Shown here: piece by piece, positions 25,861 through 33,107 of the stretch
How the letters are laid out: each line of letters begins with the position of its first letter
How positions within the stretch are numbered: position 1 is the stretch's first letter
Origin: Amycolatopsis thailandensis
GTDB taxonomy: Bacteria; Actinomycetota; Actinomycetes; Mycobacteriales; Pseudonocardiaceae
Reading direction: 5' to 3'
Assembly: GCF_002234405.1 (NCBI RefSeq)
Contig: NZ_NMQT01000102.1
Coordinates: 1 to 64,000, forward strand
Length of the DNA: 64,000 nt
Program-made: the position numbers and the translations under genes
The notes under the pieces: generated by a model
What the model saw: only the letters and a program-made list of their open reading frames with translations
What the model was told of the DNA's origin: nothing
Databases searched by the model: none

Positions 25861-26013
25861 CTAGTCCTGATCGCGGTCGGCGAATGCGCCCCGGACGGTG
25901 CGTAGCGGGTGATGGCCGCTGCTCCGACCGGCCCTGCGCGATCCCGTGGCCAAGTGGGTGATTGCCCGCTGGATCTCGCCCAGCGCGCAGGCGTTCATGG
26001 CCGTGCGGGTCAC
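25861..26013 (-). CDS. Possible small protein, 50 aa, upstream of the radical SAM gene
   Basis: From GTG 26013 (or ATG 25998) the frame reads as helical sequence (MNACALGEIQRAITHLATGS) and ends with AFADRDQD. Its third codon positions are almost all G or C, unlike the competing frame here. No ribosome binding site is clear. It may be a fusion remnant of the SMP-like gene just upstream, which lies in the same frame, or a small partner of the radical SAM enzyme. Confidence 0.35.
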   Translation of the reverse strand: MTRTAMNACALGEIQRAITHLATGSRRAGRSSGHHPLRTVRGAFADRDQD

Positions 26014-26043
26014 GACCGCCGCCGCGGCCCGGCACGGGTTTGG

Positions 26044-26196
26044 TCACTCGTCTTCGTCTTCGTCTTCGTTGCGGTCGGCTGCGGCCTGGGCCCGCTCATC
26101 GAACCCGCTGGTCGCGGTGGGCGACGACGGGTCACGATCCGCGGCCGCCGAGATCCGGGCGGCGGACTCGTGGTCCATCGGGGTGTCCTTGCTCAT
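26044..26196 (-). CDS. SMP-like small acidic protein, 50 aa
   Basis: ATG 26196 has the very strong site GGAGGAGGTG upstream. The product starts MSKDTPMDHESAARISAAAD, then has a TSGFDERAQAAADRN segment and ends in alternating Asp/Glu. The E-AARI-(S/Q)-A and SGF-x-x-RAQ-x-AAD blocks match the seed-maturation-protein (SMP) type short proteins seen in actinobacteria, possibly desiccation-related. It is the first gene of the run leading into the radical SAM gene. Confidence 0.62.
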   Translation of the reverse strand: MSKDTPMDHESAARISAAADRDPSSPTATSGFDERAQAAADRNEDEDEDE

Positions 26197-27043
26197 CACG
26201 ATTCACCTCCTCCTGGAAGCTGGGCGCACGAGGGCGCGGCTGGGTGCCGTGCGGATGTGCACGGGCATGCTTCAGCGAGAGACGGGAACGAGCGTCGGGA
26301 GCGCCCGGCAGACGCGGGACCGTCCTCCCACACCAGCGCCCACCCTGATCACGGGCGCGGTGTGCGCCACCCGCGGAACACATCGGCGGGTGCGCCCGCG
26401 TGCCCGGCTCTGCATGCCGGGCACGCGGCCTCCATCGTCATAAGCCCCGATCGAGGACTCCCGCCCCGTCACCGGCGGGCCTGTCCTTTCCGCACGGACA
26501 CCAGACTGCCAACGAGCGGGCTCATCCCCGTCAGCACCATGCACGCCCTAACTCGGGTCGCCCCGGCATCCTCCGCTCGCCGACACCAGTCCGTCCACCG
26601 CTGAACCGGGTGACGTGCCTCAGCACCGCCCAGACACATCGAGGCGAACGGGCGGATTCCGGTTCACGAGGCCACGCGACCACTCGTCTCCAGAAGGCGG
26701 TCTGCGACGGTGTGACGTCACGAAAGAAAAGGGCGAGCGGGGCAATCAGCCGCCGCCGGCTAGCTCCTGCCGAAAGCCTCCGTCGAATCAAGCGAGGAGC
26801 CGGGGATCGGGCTTGCCCGCTGTTCGACCGGTATCTCCGACACCGTGGCATCCGGCCGAGATATGGCAACCCGGCACAGTGGAGCTGACAGCTTCAGCGA
26901 CCGGCGCATCGCATGTCTACGTCGAAGGCTGATTCCCGGTATCGGACCCTCGCAGCTTCGCTCGGATTCCTTTTAGGAGCTCCGGCGTGGCCCACTGGGG
27001 AAATTGGGTCGGTCCAGAGCGCGAGGGGTGAACAGTCTTTCCG
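26197..27043. other. Long gene-free region
   Basis: About 850 bases with no supported gene on either strand. Frames are open by chance because of high GC, but none shows a family motif or a good start. It presumably contains the promoter of the leftward SMP-radical SAM run. Confidence 0.4.
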
Positions 27044-27322
27044 TTACTGCCGTGCAGATCTGATGGTGAGCGCCACGCGCAGCGGGTCGTGAGGGTCAGG
27101 AGGTGTGGTCGCCCGCTCTTCGCCCCTGCCCTCTGCGAGGTAGGGCTCGACGCAGTGCCCCTGATCGCCGAACCGTGGTTCGCCCCTGCCTGGCCATTCC
27201 AGTATCCCGGCCAACCACGCAGAGGTCACGTGGGGCCCCTCCACAAGCGCTCCCACCCCCTGACGCGAGAAGGTGAAACGTCGCCCCGGACAGCGGGCCG
27301 GTTTCGTCGAGAGGTCCAGCAC
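27044..27322 (-). CDS. Hypothetical protein, about 92 aa
   Basis: From GTG 27322 the frame contains RFTFSRQGVGALVEGPHVTS and LAGILEWPGRGEPRFGDQG, which looks like a coherent beta-rich domain ending with PLRVALTIRSARQ. No named family is recognised. The N-terminal 15 residues may not be authentic. It lies downstream of lsr2 on the same strand, with the 27402-27458 hairpin between. Confidence 0.45.
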   Translation of the reverse strand: MLDLSTKPARCPGRRFTFSRQGVGALVEGPHVTSAWLAGILEWPGRGEPRFGDQGHCVEPYLAEGRGEERATTPPDPHDPLRVALTIRSARQ

Positions 27323-27401
27323 AGTCCACTACGGACTCGGAGCGCACCAGGTCGCGTGCTCATCCCGGACAACCGGACTTGCCCGCGACTGGTGTCACGC
27401 C

Positions 27402-27458
27402 TGATCGACCTTTCGTCTGGAAACCAGTCTGGTCGGTTCCCAGCCGAAAGGTCGATCA
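27402..27458 (-). terminator. Long-stem hairpin downstream of lsr2
   Basis: TGATCGACCTTTCG (27402-27415) and CGAAAGGTCGATCA (27445-27458) form a 14-bp perfect stem. The loop holds a further CTGG/CCAG pair. It begins 14 bases past the lsr2 stop on the transcribed strand, so it is the likely lsr2 terminator. Confidence 0.65.
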
Positions 27459-27471
27459 CGGCACCCACGGG

Positions 27472-27834
27472 CTACTTCTTCTTGTGGTATGCCTCAACGA
27501 CTTCGGACGGGATCCGTCCACGATCGGACACGTCGAACCCGTTCTTCCGGGCCCAGGCACGGATAGCCTGGTTCTGCTCACGATCCACCGGCGTTGCCGC
27601 CCTCGCCGTCCGGGAGCCCGCGACCGGCGGCGGGCCGATTTTGGCGGTGCGCTTGCGGCCACCTGCGCGGCGACCGTGCTCGACGTACTGAGCGAGAGCG
27701 TCACGGAGCTCTTCGGCGTTCACGTCGGACAGGTCGATCTGGTAGGTCACGCCGTCAAGACCGAACTCGACGGTCTCTTCCGCTTCCGTGCCGTCAATGT
27801 CATCGACAAGACTGACCGACACCTGCTGTGCCAC
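27472..27834 (-). CDS. lsr2: Lsr2 family nucleoid-associated protein
   Basis: 120 residues. The N-terminal oligomerisation domain reads MAQQVSVSLVDDIDGTEAEE then TYQIDLSDVNAEELRDALAQ. The C-terminal DNA-binding domain has IRAWARKNGFDVSDRGRIP with the RGR minor-groove clamp. Lsr2 is the actinobacterial xenogeneic silencer, binding AT-rich DNA and repressing horizontally acquired genes. GTG 27834 has GGAGGGC upstream. A lone lsr2 in an accessory region is often an element-borne copy; the chromosome probably has another. Confidence 0.93.
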   Translation of the reverse strand: MAQQVSVSLVDDIDGTEAEETVEFGLDGVTYQIDLSDVNAEELRDALAQYVEHGRRAGGRKRTAKIGPPPVAGSRTARAATPVDREQNQAIRAWARKNGFDVSDRGRIPSEVVEAYHKKK

Positions 27835-28290
27835 GCTATGCCCTCCGGAGATAGAGATACTGAATCACCGAATAGTACTTGCTCGCAATCGAACCTACAC
27901 CACCACACCACGAAAATTCCGAGTATTTGGTGTTCGAACTCGCTTTTGCACACAGTACCTACCCTGGCGGCTGATTGATTACCCGGCGCACGCAGGCACT
28001 CGGGCTCCCAATCCCCTGGTGTTCCGGACGGGCGTGGGCTCCAACAGTGATGACGCGGCTAACACTCGCTTCGTCACGTACTTCGGGTGCAACCGTGCTG
28101 CGAAGCGCGACAGGTACTGTTGCTGGCCGCGACGGCCACTTCCATGCCCGGACCAAACGACTCGCGTGTCGACGGCGGATACCGGCGGCACTGCGTGGCG
28201 TCGACGATCCGTTGCCACCGTTCAACTCTGGCCGCAGTAGGCGCCGTGGTGTTGTCTGATGAACTGGGCCAGTAGCGCGTCCCTGTAGAT
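27835..28290. other. Intergenic region upstream of lsr2
   Basis: About 455 bases with no supported gene. The first 120 (27835-27955) are notably AT-rich for this window, which fits a promoter and a possible Lsr2 self-binding site. The rest shows only chance frames. Confidence 0.4.
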
Positions 28291-28316
28291 GGCGGCGGCT
28301 ACGCCTGCCGCCTTTT
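28291..28316 (+). terminator. GC hairpin followed by TTTT
   Basis: GGCGGC (28291-28296) pairs with GCCGCC (28307-28312) and is followed by TTTT, a canonical intrinsic terminator for a plus-strand transcript. No plus-strand gene lies directly upstream. It sits three bases from the end of the convergent Nudix gene. Confidence 0.45.
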
Positions 28317-28318
28317 GT

Positions 28319-28750
28319 CTAGCCTGTGGCGCCGTCGGCGTCGAGCCTGGCGAACCACGTCGCGATCGAGCGTTTGTACCCGTCGGGCATGACCAAGTGC
28401 GGGATCTCGTCGGCGGTGAATTCGCCGACGCGTTTGTGTTCGTGGCTGACGACAGGTGGGGCGTCGGTGGTGGCGCGGCAGCCGTAGGTCACGATGAACA
28501 CGTCCTTGTTCGCCACCTCGATGTGGTACATCCACGAATCGAGGACATTCACGACATCGACGCCGATCCGTGTTTCCTCGTAGATTTCGCGGGCGACGCA
28601 TTCCTTGGGAGTCTCACCTAGTTCGAGGCGGCCACCGGGCAGTTCCCATTCGTCACGTTCGTTGTACATCAGCACGACACGGCGCGCGCGTACGACAACG
28701 CCTTTGATGGAGACGGGATACTGGGGCAACGTCGGCAGATCTCCCTGCAA
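28319..28750 (-). CDS. Nudix hydrolase
   Basis: 143 residues with a full Nudix box GGRLELGETPKECVAREIYEETRIGV (written here only to locate it; key residues are Gly, Glu and the REIYEE core). Nudix enzymes hydrolyse nucleoside-diphosphate derivatives in the cytoplasm. The ending MPDGYKRSIATWFARLD is seen in small stand-alone members. The substrate is unknown. Confidence 0.88.
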   Translation of the reverse strand: MQGDLPTLPQYPVSIKGVVVRARRVVLMYNERDEWELPGGRLELGETPKECVAREIYEETRIGVDVVNVLDSWMYHIEVANKDVFIVTYGCRATTDAPPVVSHEHKRVGEFTADEIPHLVMPDGYKRSIATWFARLDADGATG

Positions 28751-29001
28751 CGGGGGCGGACGAGGTGATCAGCACCTTAGCAGCCGCACCGGAGGACCGG
28801 ACCACCGACGACCTGTCAGCCACGCCTCCTGCGGAGGCCGCAGGACTTACCCTGGCCCGGCGCGAGATCGGCGAAGCGTCCGACAACGCCGACATGGCGG
28901 CGGCCGAAGAACCGGCCGTCGGCGAGGCTCCGGCGAGGAGCAGCAAGCATGATCCCGGCCCGGTGCATCGCTCCGGTGTCTCGTGGCCCGCGATGGACGC
29001 C

Positions 29002-29214
29002 TCAGTGTTCCCCAGCGAGCAACGTGAGCAGCGCGTGCTGGTAGACCGCGTGCACGGTCGGGATGGTGTCGATGCGGCAGCGTTCGTCGGTGGCGTGCAG
29101 GCTGACGTAGTCGACCCCGAACCCCGCCGTGGCGGGGATGCCGAGGCCCGCGAGGTAGTTCCCGATAGCGAAGCAGAGCAGATCCCGCGCCGGGATACCG
29201 CGCCGAGCGATCAA
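29002..29214 (-). CDS. Possible small protein, 70 aa, downstream of a frame-broken gene
   Basis: From TTG 29214, overlapping the preceding stop as TTGA, the frame reads IPARDLLCFAIGNYLAGLGI, then GVDYVSLHATDERCRIDTIP, and looks coding. It is either a coupled small gene or the shifted end of the gene at 29211-29883. No family is recognised. Confidence 0.4.
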   Translation of the reverse strand: MIARRGIPARDLLCFAIGNYLAGLGIPATAGFGVDYVSLHATDERCRIDTIPTVHAVYQHALLTLLAGEH

Positions 29215-29883
29215 TCGGGCGGTACCTCGTCGGGTCCGAGGCTTGCCCACGACCAGGTCGTGTCGAGGTCGGTGTGGCGGGCCTGGCTGGGGACGACGGG
29301 CGCCGGTGCGCCGTCGTCGGTGTCGTAGGTGATTCGCAGGGAGCTGGACGGCCAGTCCAGATCGCAGCGCATCCGCAGGTCACCGGACACCGCGGTGGCG
29401 AGGTCGTCGTCGGGCAGCCTGCCGGATCCGGTGCTGATCCCGCTGTGGCGCAGCTGCACGGGCTTTCCTACCTCCTTGATCTCCAGGTCGACGTCCAGGC
29501 GGGGCGCGTGTCCGGGGTCGTCGAGAATCCGCCACGCACGCAACACTCCGCTCCAGTCCGGCCCGCCGGCGCCCACCGTCCCGGCGACTTCCAGCTCATC
29601 GGCGTGTTCGGCCTGCAGCGTCGGCCAGTCCACGCGGTCCCTGACGCGGGGCGAACTGCAGCGTCGGGGATTCAGGCGGGCTCAGCAGGCCGTCGGTCGC
29701 TTCCCTGAGCCAGCCTGGTACCGGTGCGTCGGCGGAGAGCCGGTAGCGCCGCGCCGGGCCGCCGACCGGCTGCATGCAGTCCATGATTCGCTGGTGCCAG
29801 GCGTGTGCCGCCGGGACCACTGGCACCAATACACACTGTCGATCATCCGCTCCCCCTCCGAGATCACAGAGCCCGGCGCGCAT
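29211..29883 (-). pseudogene. Frame-broken hypothetical gene
   Basis: Two minus-strand frames carry adjoining coding-like sequence. The first holds HQRIMDCMQPVGGPARRYRL, then PVPGWLREATDGLLSPPESP and ending at about 29655. The second, shifted by one base, runs from VDWPTLQAEHADELEVAG through WSWASLGPDEVPPD. An earlier frame at about 29880-29850 opens with MIDSVYWCQW. The simplest reading is one gene with one or two indels; a pair of overlapping genes is also possible. No family is recognised. Confidence 0.45.
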
Positions 29884-30051
29884 CGCGTCACGAGATCAGG
29901 TGATCCCGTGCCCTTGTAGGCCCCTGCGATGCGTCCAGTACTACAGCAAGGCCGCGATCGGGCCCGTCGCCAGCAGCTGGGTTGATGGGGTATCGCGCCA
30001 TTTTGTCGGTGCTGGTCCGTAGGCTGAGCGGGTGTTCGATGCTGATCTCAA

Positions 30052-30189
30052 ATGCGCGGGGCGTGTGGCACGTCCAGGGAGTGCCACGGAGACGCCTGCG
30101 ACCCGGCCGCTCTGAAGCGCGTCGCGGCGCTGGAAGAGCGGCTGGATCGCGAGCTGGGTTACCTGATCGCGGCCGTCAGCGCGGCCTGA
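30052..30189 (+). CDS. Possible small Cys-containing protein, 45 aa
   Basis: From ATG 30052 the frame reads MRGACGTSRECHGDACDPAA and then a clean helix, LKRVAALEERLDRELGYLIA. The composition is coding-like. There is no clear ribosome binding site and no known family. The three Cys in the first 16 residues could bind a metal. Confidence 0.35.
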   Translation: MRGACGTSRECHGDACDPAALKRVAALEERLDRELGYLIAAVSAA

Positions 30190-30292
30190 ACGCGGAAGCC
30201 GGTGCTCGGGCGGACGCTGGTCGCGGTGAGCCTGCCGGATGTGGCAGGGGTCCAGCGCCGCTCGCGGCGTCCGGGACTCTCGGAATGCCGCT

Positions 30293-31249
30293 TTAGGCCA
30301 TGTCGGCCAGGAGCCGTGCCAGGCTGCCCAGCGGCAGCGCTGTTCCGTCCCGCCGGGTGATCGACTTCGCGAGCCGTTGGATCTCCGCGGCCCTGCCCGC
30401 GCCGAGTTCTTGCCCGGGGTTGGCGGCGGCGTCGAGACGGGCGAGCCGGACCGCTCGGCGGAGCCGCGTGACCTGCGCGGGGTCACCGGTGCGTGCCGCG
30501 AGCGCGACGGCGCCGTAGACGGCGGGGTCGAGCAGGAGCGCGGTGTCCGCGGTGACCGCCGGATCGATCTCCAGCACGCTGCGTTCCCACAACGCGCCGA
30601 GCGCGCGTTGCCGCCGTCGCACAGTCTCCCGACGTCTCTCCAACGGGCTTGCCTTCTGGCGGGAGCCGGGTCTCTGGTCCGGCCTGGCATCGCCCGGCGA
30701 GGGCTGCGCCGGTGTACGGCGCTCCGCGTCACCGTGGACGAGCCGCATGCGTTCGGCCCAGGCCTGGAAGGTCGTTCCCGCGAGCGGAGGGTCCGGCACG
30801 GTCGCGGGAGGACGGGTGATGTCGCGTGTGTCGTCCTGCTGGGTGGGGTCGGCGGGGATCCAGGCGTGCAGCCGCCGGGTGAGATGAACCGTCAGCGGCC
30901 CGACGGTCGGGGTGTCGCGATCGACGAACCACGGCGGCTGCCGGGTTCCGTCGGGGCTGGAGTCCAGCATCCGTATGATCGCGTCGTTGCACCAGCCCGC
31001 CCGGTACAGCAGGGTGAACAACGCGATCAAGTCCCGTGCCTGATCCCGGGGCCAGCGAGCGTGCCCGATGAGTGTCAGGACCGCGGCGGTGATCTGCCGG
31101 TCGGTGCCCGGGATGACCTTGCCCGGCCAGGACCGGATCTGCCCCGCCCAGCCCCACGACCGGCCGTCGGCACCGTCGCGCGCAGTGGTCTGCAACTCGG
31201 CGGCGATGATGCCCGGGACCGGGTTGGGTTCGGCGGCTGGCTGACTCAT
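30293..31249 (-). CDS. Hypothetical protein, 318 aa
   Basis: From ATG 31249, with AGGAGG 13 bases upstream, the product has a helical N-terminal half (WPRDQARDLIALFTLLYRAG, DAIIRMLDSSPDG), a Pro/Arg-rich middle, and a helical C-terminal half (SPLERRRETVRRRQRALGAL, ALPLGSLARLLADMA). The first part resembles replication- or plasmid-associated helical domains only in a general way. No family is named. Confidence 0.6.
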   Translation of the reverse strand: MSQPAAEPNPVPGIIAAELQTTARDGADGRSWGWAGQIRSWPGKVIPGTDRQITAAVLTLIGHARWPRDQARDLIALFTLLYRAGWCNDAIIRMLDSSPDGTRQPPWFVDRDTPTVGPLTVHLTRRLHAWIPADPTQQDDTRDITRPPATVPDPPLAGTTFQAWAERMRLVHGDAERRTPAQPSPGDARPDQRPGSRQKASPLERRRETVRRRQRALGALWERSVLEIDPAVTADTALLLDPAVYGAVALAARTGDPAQVTRLRRAVRLARLDAAANPGQELGAGRAAEIQRLAKSITRRDGTALPLGSLARLLADMA

Positions 31250-31486
31250 CGGGACGGCACGGTCCTCCTGGCAGGCGGTCAGGGTTACCTGATGGTGCCA
31301 TCGCACTCTCCAAGAGGACTGTCGACACGCGTGAGACGTCGTTTCCCGGCCACACCGGGCTGGCGGGGACATCGCACACCGCCACGGGCAGCGACGTTCC
31401 CACGCTGAGTGCGGAACCTTTCTACGCTGGTCCGATGGGGAGGAAACGCACCGGCAACGAATATGGAAGCGCGATCTCCGGTGTGG

Positions 31487-31906
31487 CTACGAGATCTCGC
31501 GGGGTTCGGCCCTTCGCTCGCGAGCCCTGACCGCCAGGCGGATCAGGCTGGCGAGCACCCTGAGCACGAACAACGTGAATACCGCGAACGTGAGATGCGG
31601 CAGCAGGGGGCGCAGCCCGCTGAACACGTCACGTACTTCGTCGCGGGCACCGCCGCTGAGGAGGAACAACTCGATGGCCAGCCACGTGCCGAGTCCGGGC
31701 AGGGCGAGCACGATGCCGCCCGTGCCGAGGGCCAGACCGAGGTCACGCAACGGTCCCCGCTCCCGCATCTGGCGCAGAATAGGGGAAATCGGGCCCCGGC
31801 GTTCGTCGATCGCCTGCAGTATGAGACCGACCATCGCGGCCACCATCCCCAGCAGGGTCGCGAACTCGATGCTGATGAACGGGTAACTCACGCGCCCGGA
31901 CCCCAT
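31487..31906 (-). CDS. Small membrane protein, 139 aa
   Basis: Hydrophobic segments at about 8-30 (FISIEFATLLGMVAAMVGLI), 55-82 (LGLALGTGGIVLALPGLG) and 100-122 (LTFAVFTLFVLRVLASLI) give three predicted membrane helices with short Arg-rich loops. No family is recognised. Confidence 0.62.
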   Translation of the reverse strand: MGSGRVSYPFISIEFATLLGMVAAMVGLILQAIDERRGPISPILRQMRERGPLRDLGLALGTGGIVLALPGLGTWLAIELFLLSGGARDEVRDVFSGLRPLLPHLTFAVFTLFVLRVLASLIRLAVRARERRAEPREIS

Positions 31907-32199
31907 GACCAGGCCGTGGCCGAAGGCGACACTACGGCCACTGCGGTACCGACGCCGAACTCTCCTCGTGATCTCCCCATGCTCTCATCCTAGCTCCACA
32001 CAGCCTGACCAGCCAGTATTGCCGTCGGCCCAGGTCGTTCGGTGATCGCGAGACCTTGCCGGTGTGTCACACCCTTGACGGTGGACCAGATGCCCGCCGC
32101 CCCGGAACCGAAGCGGGTCCCGGGGCGGCGCTGTCCTGGCACGCCGTGCGGTCCTCGGTCCCCCCGCCCGCACCGATGGCGACAGTCCATTGTGGCCTG

Positions 32200-32748
32200 T
32201 CAGTGGATTTCGTCCTCGTTCAGACTGTCGATCGCGAGGCCCGATGTGTCCACAATGTACTCTTTTTCGTCGCGGCCGGTGTTGCGGGCGAGCAGCATGG
32301 CCGGGTCGACCAGCGCGGTCCAGATCGTCCCCCGGGGCCGCCCCCGGATGCCGCTGAGCGCGTAGTCTCGGGCGACGTCGAGCGAGTCGGTCCAGGACCA
32401 GTCGGTGCGGCGTCGTTCCACCGATCCCCGGTACAAGCGCAGCGTGGTGTCCGGGCGGGACTCGGGGCGGCCGTCGGCGGCGTACCCGGCCTTGGCGAAC
32501 AGCTCACGCCACCGCGCATGCCCGAGTGCGCGATCGGGGTACTCGGCCATCGACCAGACCCGGCCGAGCACGGCGGTCAGCTGCGTGTCGGTGATCAGCG
32601 ACCTCACCTGCAGACCCGAGACCAGAACGGGCCCGTCCACGCGCCCCACCCTGCCGAGCGCGAGATCGAGTTCCTCATCGGACAGGACGGTGGCGCGCGC
32701 GGCCAGATAGTCGACCAGGGCGACGACGTCGGTCAGGACCGGGAGCAT
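32200..32748 (-). CDS. Putative ADP-ribosyltransferase-like protein (paralogue 2)
   Basis: 182 residues from ATG 32748 (AGGA seven bases upstream). It aligns end to end with the product of 16397-17026: VLTDVVALVDYLAARATVL matches the N-terminal part, then LYRGS (Arg107), WSWTDSLDVARDYA (Ser118-x-Thr120), GTIWTALVDPAMLLARN and GRDEKEYIVDT (Glu161-x-Glu163). Both copies keep the three R-S-E positions while much of the rest has diverged, which supports their functional importance. No partner gene is shared between the two loci. Confidence 0.57.
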   Translation of the reverse strand: MLPVLTDVVALVDYLAARATVLSDEELDLALGRVGRVDGPVLVSGLQVRSLITDTQLTAVLGRVWSMAEYPDRALGHARWRELFAKAGYAADGRPESRPDTTLRLYRGSVERRRTDWSWTDSLDVARDYALSGIRGRPRGTIWTALVDPAMLLARNTGRDEKEYIVDTSGLAIDSLNEDEIH

Positions 32749-33107
32749 CACCACATCCTGCCGGGCGGCCCGCCCGCGATCACGCGAGCCCCGGCGGCCG
32801 GACACCGGGTACCCGTCATCCGCCGCACGGCGTCGCCTGATCGGGCGACACCGCGGGCATGTCACCGCACACCGCGGTTTTCCGGTCAGTGCAGGGAAAA
32901 CAGCGCGATTCAAGACCTGTGACGCGCCCGGACGGCGTGGTTGCGGGCGTCGGCGGCCCCGTGGCAGGTTCGCGGCGCTGACCGGCCACCGGTACGACCA
33001 CCCCGCACGACAGCGCCCCCGGTCCCCTCCCGGCAGGCCGGGAAAGAGACGTCGACCGCGGGACGGTCTTCTCCCCCGCCTGCCACGCCCACCTCACCGG
33101 GAGCACC
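32749..33107. other. Divergent intergenic region
   Basis: About 360 bases between the ADP-ribosyltransferase-like gene and the helicase, which are divergent. It should hold both promoters. No gene or strong palindrome was recognised. Confidence 0.35.

Noticed and set aside
25829..26047. Arg/Gly-rich minus-strand frame that overlaps both the SMP-like and radical SAM genes
   Set aside because: Although the GTGA overlaps are tempting, its third codon positions are not GC-rich; the alternative frame (25861-26013) is more coding-like.
28765..29328. Plus-strand frame over the 29.0-29.3 kb region
   Set aside because: Composition is that of an antisense shadow; the minus strand has better coding character.
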